The notes under the pieces are model-generated. The model saw only the letters and a list, made by a program, of their open reading frames with translations. It made no database searches and was not told the origin of the DNA. Positions 44,714 through 57,145 of a stretch of 64,000 nucleotides of DNA are shown one piece after another (within the stretch, counting starts at the first letter, position 1; every line of letters starts with the position of its first letter). Location: the NCBI GenBank assembly GCA_905178155.1, contig CAJINV010000007.1:1328836-1392835 (forward strand), read 5' to 3'. Source of the stretch: Amoebophrya sp. A120 (Eukaryota; Sar; Dinophyceae; Syndiniales; Amoebophryaceae). The position numbers and the translations under genes are program-made.

Positions 44714-47358
44714 ATGGAGGCACAAAAAAAGGAAAGCGTCGCGAGTAGCGGCAGCGGCGGCAGCAGCATCGCCGAGAAGCTACGCAACAACATTCAACGG
44801 TTCGACTTCATCACGGACACCGTGGACGTGAGGGCACTGCCGACGAGTGACGTGCACCTGCGCGTAGTGCTGAACTCGGTGATGCCGGCGCTCGCGCTCG
44901 GGCTCGTGCTGTCCGGCGCCGGAAGCTGCACGTGGTTCATCCACCTCGGGCTCGAGACTTGCGGACGGGTCCAGCAGGGTTCTCCGTCGGCGCCGGAAGG
45001 GGACATTGGTGCCCCCGGACCAGGTCCGGGCGCGGTGGACTGGCAAGTCCGCTTGGACTGCACATCTACCTTGCTGTTTGGCATACCGATGAGCGCAGTG
45101 AAGGCCTACAATTTGCTGACGACGACGTTCATGGTTCTGGGCATGTTCTCGGCTTGCCTGTTCGCGGGCGGCCTGAGTGACAGCCGTGGGCGGCGCGAAA
45201 CCATGCTGGACTTCGGCGTGTTCGGTGTTTTCGCCCACCTCTTCACGGCCTGCAGCTTCAACTGGCCAATGTTCTTCCTCGGCCGATTTGCGCAGGGGTT
45301 CGCGGTGGTAGGCGCGGCCGGGGTGGCGCCAACCTACATCGCGGAAGTGGTTCCGGCGGAGGAACGCGGGAAGTACGGCACCTGGTTTCAGATGATGGTG
45401 GTGATTGGCATTCTCGTGTCCACGCTTCTCGCTCTCGTGTTTACCTCGCCACAGGAGGAGTGGACAAATTTGAAAGCCGCCGGACCACTGGACTTCGTTG
45501 CCAAGAACGACGATGGTGCAGTTGATCCAACTGCCGCGTCGTCCTCATCTCTCTTGCAGTTTTACTTTGGGGGCAGTGCCACTTTTGCCGACAACGCTGG
45601 TGTCCCGCAAGCCAATGTTGGAACAACTACAGCGAGCACTACGTGCGTGGGCCGCGGCTCCACCACCATCACGCCGGGGTGCCTCGACCCGTCCTCAAGT
45701 TTTGCGCAGAAGAACGGTGGACCACAAAGCCAGCACTTACCGCTGTCTCTCGATGATATCGCGCGTTCCTACTACTTTCAAGCGCACGTGTGGTGGCGGT
45801 TCATTGTTGGGCTTCCGGCGGTGCCGATGATGTATGCCGTGCACCAATGGATGATCAATTTGCGGGCGTTGGAGAGTCCGAAATGGCTGGAGAGCAAGAA
45901 ACGATTCGACGAGGCGGAAGCAGCCTACGAACTCCTGATGCCGACGTATGGCCAGGCCAGCATCGCAGGCTTGATCAAAGACGAAACGGCCGCCATTGTG
46001 GATAATTCCATTCTCCGCAAGTCGGACCGCGTCTCTGAGGAGTCGGATCATTCTTTCGCGGCGCGCTTGTTCGATCCCCTAAACTTGCGTCAGCATGGAG
46101 AAAGCGTTGTGGGGATCTTGTTCGACCCGCTGGATATGCATCCAGATGGGGTTTCTAGCGCTTTGAGGAAGGATGTGGAACATGACGGCGCGGTGGAGCA
46201 AGAACAAGCCGAGCAGCACGGCATCATGTGGGCCTTGCAGAATCGTCGATTCAGGAAGGGGGTGCTGATCGGCTGCGGTCTGGCCTTGACGCAGCAATTG
46301 ACGGGCATCAATTTGATGATCACGTCCGCGAAATCGGTGTTCGAACGGTTTGGCAGCGACAAGGCGAGCTACTTTGCCACGGGTCTGATGTTGTGGAATG
46401 TGCTGCTGACGCTGCCGGCCTTTTGGCTGATGGACTCGTGGGGTCGCCGGTCCCTCCTGCTGCTGAGCGCGGTGCTGACCAGCGTCACGATGACCCTCAA
46501 CGCGGGCATGGAGTCCTACGGCCACTTCTTTCCCTACGGTCCGCAGCGGCCTTTAAGCCCCATGTGCGAATACGTGGTGGTAGCCATGGTGTTCGTGTAC
46601 CTGGCCGGATTTGCGCTGGGCTGGGGGCCGGTGCTGTGGGTGTACCTCGGCGAACTCTTCCCGCAGACGATCGCTGCCGGCTGCTCTTTCGGCGCGCTGC
46701 AGATCAACATGGGGATTCAGATCCCGTTGCTGTTTGTGCTGGGACTCTACATGGACGAGCCGTTCGTTCTGTACATCAGTTTTTCCGTCCTCAACCTGCT
46801 TTCCCTCGCTTTCGTGTACTTTTTCATCGTGGAAACGAAGGGAGTGGACGTCGAACGCAGTCCGCTGTACATATCAAATGCAAACATGTCTGGGTCTGGT
46901 TCTGGAAAGGTTATTAAACCTGTATTGCATTTTTTCGCATTCCTGAAAAATCTGTATTGCATAAGCAGCAAATCAAGCGCCACACTTTCGTCATGCAAAA
47001 ACGCATTTTGTAATGCGTTCTGCGCATGAGAAAGCGTTTGAAACATTTGTCATGCTGCACTGCACTTACAGGCACAGTCAATCATGACCATTTTTCAGCG
47101 TTACAAGTTTCCAGACCCAGACATATTTGCAATCCATAGTACATGTTGGGCGACGATGAAGAGGATGCGGATCATCGTTCGACCCTGGCGACGAACGCAA
47201 GCGGCGAGCAGGAGAAACAGTTTTTGTTTTACGGCTCCACGTCCAGCACTTTTTCTCCGTTTCCGCACCAGAAAAGCCTCGTTGGACCGGACAACCAACG
47301 CCCAGCGGTGAATGTTCACACGGAAAATAGTGATGTGCTGGAGGAGGGCGTCTATTAA
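44714..47358 (+). CDS. MFS sugar transporter
   Basis: Exons 44714-46871 and 47144-47358 give 790 codons plus a stop. Sugar-porter signatures: GGLSDSRGRRETM after the second to third helix, LGRFAQGFAVVGAAGVAPTY then IAEVVPAEERGKYG, QQLTGINLMITSAKSVF, MDSWGRRSLL, GPVLWVYLGELFP and a final FFIVETKGVDVERSPLY. A family protein has 12 helices and moves hexose or polyol by facilitation or H+ symport. It is long for the family (usually about 500): there are extra loops after the first helix, between helices 5 and 6 (Ser/Thr-rich) and in the central cytosolic loop. The C-terminal acidic/Ser tail (MLGDDEEDADHRSTL...) is encoded behind an introner. Location is probably plasma or vacuolar membrane. Confidence 0.85.
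46872..47138 (+). mobile_element. Introner, family A
   Basis: Starts TATCAAATGCAAACATG with TCTGGGTCTGG; ends ATATTTGCAATCCATA. Duplication GTACA at 46867-46871 and 47139-47143. Removal gives RSPLYMLGDDEED. No sliding of the boundary within GTACA yields GT-AG. Confidence 0.93.
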
Positions 47359-48375
47359 GTTTGAAAAAGAGTTTCTACCTCTGGGACGATGAGATATGTC
47401 CCTGTGTGAGGCAGGTAAGGTAAGTAAATGAAAAAATCACTTTATTGATGTAGATGTTTCGGCCTCGTAAAAATCAACGCAGCATGCTAGTATTCCGTTT
47501 TAAGCACATCACTTTAACTCTTCAGCTAGGATGATAGATCCTACGCGGCGTTTTGCTCTTGACAGGGTGAATCTTGAAACTCCAGCAGTCGAAGGCCCGA
47601 ATCGACTTAAGGTCGGGCCATTCCCATTTTCTAGTAGTACTCCACCTGAGCAGAAGCGATAGAACCAGCAATGACGGTAAGAGTAACTAACAGCGCCAAT
47701 ACATTCTGCTCAGCTCGTTCCTTTCTCAAACGATTTATACGAAAGACTAATATCTTCAAGCCATGCTATCGGACAGAATGCGATACACATAACTTAGAGG
47801 GAGGACTATATCTCTAGTATTTTACGATTGCGAAATTGAAACTTGTTGTTGACTATTTGACTGTTTGAAAAGACTTTTTGGTTGTGTATCGTAGTTGGTT
47901 TCATCACAAAGGATTCTCTTAAAGTTCTAAATTTCATCTGTACAATATGTGTTGCAAACACTGCACATCCATGAAAAAACTCAATGAGAAGCTGCACAGA
48001 AACGCCGCGCATTAAAAGCAGTTGATGTTGATGATTATGAGGATCAGCAGCTTTATAATTGACGCCCAGGAGTTTTTGATGAAACGGAAACTTTAGTTGG
48101 TTCTCGCTTGGAATTTGACCTGGATCATTTTGTTCTTTTTGAACAATTCAGGTTTTTTCTTTTTGTTTCAGGAGATCCAGATCTGTCTTCCATATTTCTT
48201 GGTCGTGCTTCTCCTGTTGACGATCCTCTCTTTCGATTGTGGCAATTCTCGTTTTCACGATATGTTCAAGTTCAACTCCAATGTTTCGGTTTGCAGTTTG
48301 AGTTTGTTTCCTCTTGGGTATCATGGGAGGAAAGGTGAAGTAGTATCAAGAGGTACAACCATACACGTTAACGCG
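47359..48375. other. Intergenic
   Basis: No recognised gene. The frame of the next gene is open upstream from 48097 with hydrophobic content, but without G/C-third bias, so it was not used as coding. Confidence 0.5.
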
Positions 48376-50163
48376 ATGTCGCAGTCAGAAGGTGGTCCGT
48401 CGGGCTCGAAGGGGGTAGAGATGAGTCGCGCTGCTGCTGCCGAAAATGATAAAGCATCTTCAAGTAGCGGCCCAAGTTGTAAAAAGCCGCTGCTGGAACG
48501 CGCATCGAAGATGCTCTTCGGGCTGTTTTGCTTTGCGGCGCTTTCCCTGCAGAACGCGTCCATCGTGCTACTGACCAGGTGGCTGAAAATCAACAAGCCC
48601 GAACTAGTGACACCAAAGGACGACACTCTGATTGTCGTCGGTGCCGAGCTGTTGAAGTGCGTGACGAGCTTAATTACCGTGTTTGGCTTAGTGATGCTGG
48701 GCGACGATAGAGATTATTCAGATGCGCTGAGGAAAAAGACGGACGGGGAAAAAAATAGAAGTACTTCTGCAGAGGCTACAGCTGGCGCGGCTCCTGCTGC
48801 TGCACCAGCACAAATTGATTCAATAGTATCACCAACTTCTTCACAAAGCACCTCCTGTTCGACACTTACCACTGAAGCGGGCAGCACCATTAGCATAAGA
48901 AAGCTTCGATATCAGCGGCTAGTTCAGCGGGAGCTCTTCAATTTCAAAGAGTTTGCGCACATGGGGATACCAGCATGTATTGAACAATGGCGTGAACAAT
49001 TTTTTCTGATTGATGTCCGATGTTTAAGTTTGGAATGAAGTGATTTCTTTGTCACGTCCACGAAAACGCCCAACATTGGCCTATACTCAATACAGGTATC
49101 TATCTTTTCCAGAACAAGCTGATTTTCCTTTCCTACGGGAAGCTCCCGTCGCCGATATTCCAAGTCACGTACCAATCAAAAATCCTCACCGCCGCCCTTA
49201 TGGCGAAAATCTTGATGCGCAAGGTCTTCACCTGGCGGAAATGGATAGCGTTGGTTCTCCTCATGACGGGCATCACCATCGTGCAGGTCGACGGCCACGC
49301 CTTCATCCAGTCACTGAGCGCGCAGGACCGCAGCGCCGTGGACTTCTCGGTTGGCTTGCTCGCAGCCTTGGGCGCAGTGTTTTGCAGCGGCTTGGGCGGG
49401 GTGTATTTTGAGATGGTGTTAAAAAGGGGACAGGTATAAATGAAATATGTCAAACGATGGACGAGGACTTCTTCCCCCCACCCCGTAGGTACACAGATGC
49501 TATTAGTTTAGCTTTTGATTGAAGATGAAGAACACGCAAGATTTATTACCGTGCGCGTGGCAGCACGACCAATTTCTGCTCTGTGTTGCGTTCATCTCCA
49601 CGACGGCTTGCGAAACAAATAAGCCTTTAAAATGTTAACAGGTGAACCTCTGGGTCCGCAATGTGCATCTTTCCCTCGTAAGCGTCATAGTGGGGGTCGG
49701 CAGCGCCGTGATGCCGCGAGTCGTCACTTTTGACGAGGAGGTAGTTTCACTGCTCCCTGACTTCAGCCTCTTCGACACAAGCGCGGCACCCCCGGTGTTG
49801 TTTTTGTCCCTCCTGACAATCCCCGCAAACACGCTTGCAATGGTGCGCAGTTACATCCCGACGGAGGTGAGGGTTGCGGGTTTTCTGTCAGAAACGATAG
49901 ACGTCACGCAGGATTTTCTAACCCGACTACAGCACGCGGACCCGCTGGTCTGGGGTGTGATCCTCCTCCATTGCTACGGGGGATTGTTAGTCAGCTTGCT
50001 GATCAAGTACACGGACAACATTGTGAAGGCGTTTGCCGCGGCAATCGCGATTTTAATCGCGTCCCTGGCGTCGCTGGTGTTGTTTCCGGACTTCCAACTT
50101 TCGCCGGGGTTCATGGTCGGGTTCTCGCTGGTCGCATACGCGGTCTACATGTACTCGAATTGA
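48376..50163 (+). CDS. Nucleotide-sugar transporter, SLC35A type
   Basis: Exons 48376-48976, 49096-49433 and 49642-50163 total 486 codons plus a stop; both introns are GT-AG. Family motifs: FAALSLQNASIVLLTRW (helix 1), VGAELLKCVTSLI, PACIYLFQNKLIFLSYGKL across the first splice, FQVTYQSKILTAALMAKIL then MRKVFTWRKW, GVYFEMVLKRG, NLWVRNVHLSL, and YGGLLVSLLIKYTDNIVKAF with the last helices. These define the UDP-galactose/UDP-GlcNAc/CMP-sialate branch of Golgi antiporters that exchange nucleotide sugar for the nucleoside monophosphate. A Ser/Ala-rich loop of about 80 residues is inserted between helices 2 and 3. The chosen ATG lies just before a hydrophilic leader. No introners. Confidence 0.9.
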
Positions 50164-51908
50164 GAATGGCGCTGCGTCCTTCGATGTCGGGGAGGATAGA
50201 ACTCTGCATTTTTGCCGGGAAAGACCCTCTGCCGCATTCGCTTTGGGTGCACGAGGACAACGCATCGCCCACGTCGGGCTGGGGCGGCGTCGAGCGTGGA
50301 AAAAAGGCGAGCATTGATACTGGAGCAAGGCTATGTATTAAGTACACTGGCGGAGATTCTCTTTACTAAATCTATCTAAACATCGAACTGCAACAGCACT
50401 GAAGGCACAGTGATGCAACGACGCAACAAATACAATGAGCAAGTCCACCGTAGGGCACGGACTGCTGGCTTTCTTTGAAGTGGCGGAGGGCAAGAGACAA
50501 CTCTCGCGAAAGACCACAGTGGAGTATCGCTGTTCGCATTCTGGTTGCTGCGTTTATTACTGTATTTTGACGCACTTCTTGTTCTTCCTTTCGCCCCCGT
50601 TCAGTTCCTTGCGCGCTTGCAGTCGTGGCGGCCGGGCGGTGGTACAAGCGGCCGGGCGGAAGATCGGCGCGCGGGCGCTCCTCCGCAGGAGAAAAATGCC
50701 ACGGGGCGCCCGCGAACGGAATGGGGCGGGCTGGGAGCTTGGCGGCGCCCCCGTCATGCGTATAGATACAGCGCCGGCCACCGCATGCGCCCCCGCCGCG
50801 GGGCCCGCCTGTGCCTGCGGGCACCCAGAGGCGGCGCCGCGGCGCCGGTTTTTCGGCGCAGGGCCTTGGCCCGGATGGCCGCTGCCCCGCCTGCCCAGCT
50901 CCGCGGGCCGGGGCCGCGGGCGTCCGGGGGCCCGGCCCGGATGCGGCGCGAGCTTCCGCGCCCAGGGAAATAAACAAAACAGGCCCCGATCCAGTCGACG
51001 GAGGAGAATTACCGCCGCGCGAAATGACCCAGAGAAGGCATCGCGAAGGCGGGCGCGCGATGGATTTCATCACGCGGGGCGCCCCATTGCCGGCCCGGCG
51101 CGCTTGTCAGCCCTTCCCTGGGTTTCCCCGGCCGGCCTGCCTTTGGCGCGCGGGCGCCGAGCGTCTCGGCCGGCTGCGCTTTCCCCCGCCCGGCTTTTGG
51201 CGGTCGGCGCAGCGGCCCGCGTCTTGCGTGGCCTTCTCTGCCCCTGGCGGCCGGGGCGGCAGCGCGCAGCAGCCCCACCCCGCCTGCCCCTATTTTTCTG
51301 CTGCCGCCGGGCACCAAAGCGCCGGCCGCTTCAGCCGTGTTTTTTTTCCCGGCGGGCGCCAGCACTCTTCCGCCTTATTGTTGTTGGGGGCAATAGGCAC
51401 GCAGCGGGCACGCCCGGCGCTGTGTTCTTGCTTGGGCAATGAATCGGCTTGCCGCGACTGCGCGCCGCTAAGCCGGCGGCACGCACCGCCCGGGAGGGCA
51501 GGCCTGCCAAGCCGATGGCGCTGCCGGCCGGTATGGCAACCGGCTAGCTTTGGGGGCCGAACTCGCTGTGGCTACTTGTTGTGTGGGACTTTACCTTGCT
51601 CTTTTTTTTGTCGCCCAACTGCCCGGACGATTGCAAGAAGAAGGAGCGCATTGGCCTCGTGAAGGCTCGAGGTAGCACGGGGGAGCGCTTTCCTTCCTTC
51701 GAGTGTTCGCGGCTTTCACTTCTTTGTCCTTGTGCGGCCATTCTGGGGAGAGCATGCAGGGACATTGCAGGGCTGCTTGGGATTGGCAGGAAGCACTGCT
51801 CGACCACCACGAGGGCAACTGATAGAGCTCCTACAGAGAGAGGACCTTTTCAGGTGCGTGACAGCCAATCATTAAGATTGATTGGGATTGGCGAGATCGA
51901 GCGACAAA
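50164..51908. repeat. Intergenic region holding a GC-rich island (about 50600-51545)
   Basis: Dominated by GGCGCC, GCCGGC and CCCGGGC-type palindromes. All frames on both strands are open for long stretches (for example 50435-51442) with Arg/Ala/Gly/Pro-rich translations, which argues against coding. Confidence 0.7.
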
Positions 51909-53474
51909 ATGAATCCGGAAGTTCTGAAGGAGAAGCTGCACTCCATCGTGAGTGACAACCGGAGCTACGCGAGCGAGCACAAGGAACTCTTTGACCGGGC
52001 GCGCGAACTGATGGAAAACCCGGAGGAGCTGGAGAAGAACTTGGCAATCATCGCCAAGGAGAGCCCGGTACGATGGAAAGATCAGGATTTTCATTTCTCA
52101 ATCCGCTAAGTAATGTCATGAGGAGCTACTTGCATCACAAGTAAGGATCGCAGTACAGTAGTTTTACTTCCACCTCCGCTCAACACCCAGGTCGGCCAAC
52201 TCCTGGCACTCGAAACCCTCGAACAAGCTGCCGATAACGAAAGCGACACCCAGTCCGAGCAGGGGCTTCTGCAAGCGCACGAGAACGATGAAAAAACGAA
52301 TACGAAATTGAAGTCGAAAGTGGACAAGCTGCAGAAGAAGATCGAGCAGGTGCAGATCGAGCAGCGGATCGCGAAACAGGCGGACCAGATCTTGCACCAG
52401 GTGAAAGATTCCATGGTGAACTACAAATTCGACGACGAGTTCAACGCTTGGCGGGAAAAGGTCTGGGCGCAAGCATTGTCACAGCAAGAGGCGGAAGAAG
52501 ATCGCTTTGCAGAGGCGGATGGGAAGCCGAGGTCGTGGGTATAGGATTTTGAATGCCACCAGGCGAAGATGAAGTTTTTGGCGCTCCTTTTCCTTTTGCT
52601 GTGATCATGCATACGAAAAAAATTCAGTCTTTGCATTTGGATTTGACAAAAAAAATGACACACATTCATCGTCGTGTTCTAGGTTCTCCTCCGCCACCTC
52701 GATGAGAACGGGGAGCAAATCACCCAGGAGGTCGGCGACATTTTCCGGCGCGACGTGGAGACAATTAACCCGGTCCAGCATGACTACCGCAACGACCCGA
52801 TTGTGCGGAAGACCAAGCGACATTCCTGGCTGTTCTTTTCCCCAAGTAAGTGGTGCGGTCTGCTGAACAAAAAGGGAAGCGGAGGGGATGGTCGTACGAA
52901 TAATGGTCATAAAAACTACATGATGACAAGCGCGAGCGGAGTTGCGAAATGGAAGGAGCTGTCCGCTTCGGAAAGCAGCAATGCTTGGAATTTCTTGACA
53001 AGGTCGGCGATGGTGAACACAGTTTTCGCAGTTCTTCTCGCGATCGGATTTGTCGTTGGTATTCTGCTGTATTCGGTCTCATTGGGCGGGAAGAGTGACG
53101 GCGTGGTTGCAGCTGCCGGCGCTCTTGCTGATCCGACAGTTGTGTTGCAAGGCGGTGCGAGCGGACGCGTAGGTGAGCTGGGTGCCGTCGTTCCAAAAAC
53201 GGACCTTGGCTCGTCCCACGTGACTTCCGCGGGCGGCGTTTCAAGTGTAGTAGAAACGAATGCACTAACAGCACCAGTCGCAAGAGGAAGAGCGGAAATT
53301 GCAGCAGCTTCTCCTACTTCCTCGGGCGTCGGTGCGAAAAGAACTTTGCTGCCACGACTGCAGGCATCTGCAGCTGGATCTTCCCTAGACGTGGAGGAAC
53401 AAGCAGAAGCGGACATGTCGCTCTACAGTGCCATGAAGCAGCGGACGAGCAGACGCAGTGCCGGCATTGTGTAA
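51909..53474 (+). CDS. Coiled-coil protein with one TM helix, unknown
   Basis: Exons 51909-52067, 52191-52538 and 52683-53474 give 432 codons plus a stop; both introns are GT-AG. The first half is helical and charged (KLKSKVDKLQKKIEQVQIEQ), then NAWREKVWAQALSQQEAEED, HLDENGEQITQEVGDIFR and RHSWLFFSPSKW. One TM helix (MVNTVFAVLLAIGFVVGILL) lies at about residue 275, followed by an Ala/Gly/Val-rich, possibly lumenal C-terminus. A tail-region membrane protein with a cytosolic coiled coil is the likely layout. Family not recognised. Confidence 0.6.
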
Positions 53475-53970
53475 GTTGAGGGAATTTTGGTACTTTTTCG
53501 ATCGAAGCCGATCGATAAGAAAAAATCCATGTGCATTTGCTTGTCCCTGTTCATCATCATTTTTGCGGTTTTCATGAAGCACAAGGTTTGAAGGAGGCCG
53601 TAGCAAAAACTTTTCTTTTGGACTCCGAATGAAACTTTCAGCTGACTTTTGCTGCGCCGAAACGAATGAATGCTTCCGAATAAAAATATGCTGTCCAAGT
53701 GTTTACTGCCGTCGGGAACATCTGGCGAAATGCGAGTTCAGGTCGAAAAGAGTAAAAGAAGAACGCGTCACACCATCCTCGCTGCGTCCTCTTGCGTAAA
53801 AACGTGTTCTCCGTTTTTTGTTCTCATTTTTCCCAGTTTTCCCGTTTGAAGGAAACATATCTTTTTGAATTTCTAGATCCACAAGGAGCCTCTATAATGG
53901 AGACAACGACGATGTTGTTGCTCGGGCTGATTTTTTGACGATCACGCGCTTTTCCGCGACAACAAAAATT
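53475..53970. other. Intergenic, nothing recognised
   Basis: About 500 bp, AT-rich, without supported features. Confidence 0.4.
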
Positions 53971-54924
53971 ATGTTCCGCCTGTACGACGACGATCTGAAC
54001 CCCGAAACCAACGCGAACCCCCTCGAGCCACCACGGCCCCCCGAAGAGCAAGCCGGCAACGGACTTCCGCATGAGAGCAGCGGGATCACGAGCAAAATGT
54101 CGGACAGCAAAGCAGCAGGCGTCGGTAATAGCGGCAAAGAGCCGAGAACGAAGCTGCAGACGTTCAAGATGACGCTGTCGGCTGGGGGGATTTTGGTATA
54201 GTCATACATACTGTGTCTCTGACATTCCAGGAGCCTGCCCATATCATGGCTCTTGCATTTCGTCGAAACATGTTTTCTATCTGAATTCGCGTGGCAATTG
54301 TCAACTTCACCCAATGTTCACAGAACTGCCTCGGCATGCTGATCATGGCCGGGATGATGATCATTCACCTAGACCAGACCGACTTCTTTTCCGTCTGCTA
54401 CTCCCTTTCGCAGGCTATGCTGTTTTTCGCCGCGGCAGTGTTTGTCTTCATTATGGAGGGGAGGTTTATCTTCCCGCGCGAGTCGGACCTGCAGAAGAAC
54501 TGGCGACAAAAGCTGTCGGTGTTTCTGTTCAACAAACTCGGTATTATTGACTTGCTTTGCTGGTTGTTTCATGCATATCAATTCTAGGAAAACTACGAAA
54601 AGCAATTTCATTGCGTGGCACGTAGGAAAAGCGAAGTTTTAATTTTCCATTTCCGCATTGCAAATCTCCTCCCTTTCAGGTCTTGGGGTCTTCTACTTTT
54701 GGATCGGCGCGTTGATCATGGGTGGGAAGAACTACACCCACGAGAGCCAACGAACCTTGGGCCGCTGCATCGGGGTGCTGTCCTGGGTGTTGTTTGCCGG
54801 CAACATTTTGACCTCGTGCGCGATGGACCGGGCGACGCCCGAGGGGGAAGCGGCGGACAGGCAGGCGATCGGGAAACCCCTGGACACGGACTTGCACTTC
54901 GATGAGCAGGCGAGCCGGGTGTGA
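53971..54924 (+). CDS. Four-TM protein, possibly COPI-associated/TVP15-like
   Basis: Exons 53971-54195, 54324-54540 and 54680-54924 give 228 codons plus a stop, with two GT-AG introns. The first 60 residues are Pro/Gly/Ser-rich and hydrophilic. They are followed by four helices: NCLGMLIMAGMMIIHL, AMLFFAAAVFVFIM, GLGVFYFWIGALIMGG and CIGVLSWVLFAGNILTSC. The loop ...QKLSVFLFNKLGLGVFYF and the overall plan resemble the small Golgi COPI-associated (TVP15-like) proteins; this is a weak pattern match. The C-terminal tail is acidic. An unrelated four-TM protein is equally possible. Confidence 0.55.
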
Positions 54925-55314
54925 ACCTGGGATGTGATTTTTCTCCATTGAAAAGCGAATCGCGCCTCCACCTGCGCCAGTATATAATCCTCTTACTTAC
55001 TTACAGATACAGTATGGACCGCATAATAGAGAACATACTTTAGCAGAGAACCGTGAAAATACAAGTGCAGCACGGATATAGAAGAAGAAGAAGAAGAAGA
55101 ACGAGAAGCAAAAGCAATAAAGGTGCTTGTCAGACCAGGCGGCACTCGATCGCTTTCAAAATTTGAAAAACTACACTTGTTCAAAAACAAAGTCGTGTCG
55201 AACACGAATCAGCTGCTGTGGCCAGAACAAAGAAACGCACATAATCTCTGTGACCACGCGATCAGATTCGAGGTAAAGACAGGATGCGATCACGCCTCTC
55301 GATCTATCGAATAG

Positions 55315-56700
55315 ATGAAGGCGTTACTTGCAAAAATGCTTAGTGAGAGAATCTTTGCGACCACGGTACTACACGAGACTCTGATTTACCGTTTTTTTTG
55401 TCCGCTCCAAAGATCCTCCTTGCGCTTTCGCGCGACTGCGTTTCTTGTCGGGGTTCTTCTGGTACTCGGGAGTGCAGTTGTCTCCTCAGCAGCAGCAGCA
55501 GAAGAATCATCGTCTCCCGATGAGTATTCCTACAGCAGCACGACTAGCAGCAAGCTCGCAGCTGCCTATCACGACAGCCATGGCTTCTTCACGGACATCC
55601 CAGATGCCGTCTGGCAAAGACGGAAACAGAAGCATCGAAAAGTCGTCCTTGAGCAGCACAACCGGGGCGAGATTCCGGAGCGGCCGCAGGCATGGTACCA
55701 GAGAAACTACGACCCGACACTTACTTGCCCGGACCAGGAGAAAATCGGTGGGGCAAAGGACGGCGGGAAGTGGGTGTGCGACCCGCATAGGATAGGAACT
55801 TCTACTGGTGAAGATGAAACTACAAACGCGGCCGCGCATTCGTTTCAACCACCAGCACGTGCTCGTCCAAATAACAGCTCTTGTTTGATCTACAGCATCG
55901 GGAGTAACTTTGACTTTGGGTTCGAATTATCCGCCCTCGCGGGAATTTCGGGAAAGTGCGAAATCCACGTTTTCGATCCGTTGTTTGCTGATTTGGAGAA
56001 AGCAAAACGGGAATGGACACGGCAGCTGACGCAAAAGAGAAGAGACGACAGGGAATTTTTTCTGTCGACACGGAACAAGCAGCTCGATTTGCAAAATGTG
56101 CAAGTGTATTTTCACAACTTCGGACTGCAGGCTTCGCAGGAAGCGAGTGTATCGCACCTGCTCCTCCCCTGGAACCCACCGGAAGAAAGCGTTTTGGTAG
56201 AAGCGACGGCTGCGGCAACAAGACGGCGACAGGAGAAAAACATTGCTCCCAAAGGCGTAGTGAAGGTGATGAAGTCGCTGTTCGAAATGCGAAGTTTTTT
56301 AGGGCATACCAACCGGACGATCGACGTTTTCAAAATGGACTGCGAAGGGTGTGAGTGGGAAGTATTTGCGGAAATCTTTGCTATTGACGAAAAGGTAGAG
56401 GCAGCAACAGAAGCGGGGAAGGGGGATTTAATTGTTGCAGCAAGAACGCCGGCGATTCGGCAGGTTCTGATCGAGCTCCACGAGGGAACCAATCTGCACT
56501 ACAACAGCAGCAGTCGGAATCCGCACACACTAGCTCGAGGGTGCGGCCCGATACCGCAGGCAGAGCGGCTCTTTCGTACTGCCCGCAAGCACGGGTGGGT
56601 GTTGTTTGCGAAAGAGGCGAACATTCAGGGAACCGATGGTCGGTGCGTGGAAGTAAGTTTTCTGAAAATGGAACGAACTTTTTTCGGTTTGGAGGATTGA
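55315..56700 (+). CDS. Methyltransferase-like protein with signal anchor
   Basis: A single-exon ORF of 461 codons. An N-terminal hydrophobic segment (TAFLVGVLLVLGSAVVSSA, about residues 41-60) indicates a type II membrane or secreted protein. The C-terminal half has CLIYSIGSNFDFGFE, CEIHVFDP, then FKMDCEGCEWEVF and QVLIELHE. This order (SAM-binding loop, acidic HVFDP strand end, KMDCEGxEW) is seen in the METTL24/FkbM-like methyltransferases (family knowledge). The substrate cannot be told. It has several Cys residues near the anchor. No introns or introners, unlike most neighbours. Alternative start: the Met at codon 8. Confidence 0.7.
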   Translation: MKALLAKMLSERIFATTVLHETLIYRFFCPLQRSSLRFRATAFLVGVLLVLGSAVVSSAAAAEESSSPDEYSYSSTTSSKLAAAYHDSHGFFTDIPDAVWQRRKQKHRKVVLEQHNRGEIPERPQAWYQRNYDPTLTCPDQEKIGGAKDGGKWVCDPHRIGTSTGEDETTNAAAHSFQPPARARPNNSSCLIYSIGSNFDFGFELSALAGISGKCEIHVFDPLFADLEKAKREWTRQLTQKRRDDREFFLSTRNKQLDLQNVQVYFHNFGLQASQEASVSHLLLPWNPPEESVLVEATAAATRRRQEKNIAPKGVVKVMKSLFEMRSFLGHTNRTIDVFKMDCEGCEWEVFAEIFAIDEKVEAATEAGKGDLIVAARTPAIRQVLIELHEGTNLHYNSSSRNPHTLARGCGPIPQAERLFRTARKHGWVLFAKEANIQGTDGRCVEVSFLKMERTFFGLED

Positions 56701-57145
56701 GTTGCTGATACAATTGCAGGGTTGTGACGGAAAGCAAAGCTGTATTGTAAGGCGTCTTTGTGGTCCTGGTCAAACAGAGGAGGACACCAAAAGACAGTGT
56801 TATATAAAATAGTGTTGTTGTTTTCACATTCATAAGGAGAGGTGGTCTACTCACGACTCGGGGAGATGATTTAGATCCCGAATCTATCACACTGACATAG
56901 AAATTTTTCTCTTTGGAAAAGATATCAAACCAAGAGTAGTGCAGAATATCATTTGACGGATAGTACAACGTGGAAACCTCGCCACAGGGTACTCATCTTC
57001 GGCATGAAGCGAGGAGAGGTGTAGAAGAGTGATAATGTTCTTGTGCAATTTCTATTGCGCCGCCATAATATTTCAATAAAAGTAGTACTCATCTGGATCT
57101 ACTTCGTCAAGAAGCTGAAAGTCCGCGTGAGGCAGTAACTAGCAG
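56701..57145. other. Intergenic, nothing recognised
   Basis: AT-rich spacer of about 440 bp with no features. Confidence 0.4.

Noticed and set aside
50435-51442. 335-codon ORF in the GC-rich island
   Set aside because: All frames are open there and the translation is Arg/Ala/Gly/Pro-rich low complexity; no splice or domain support.
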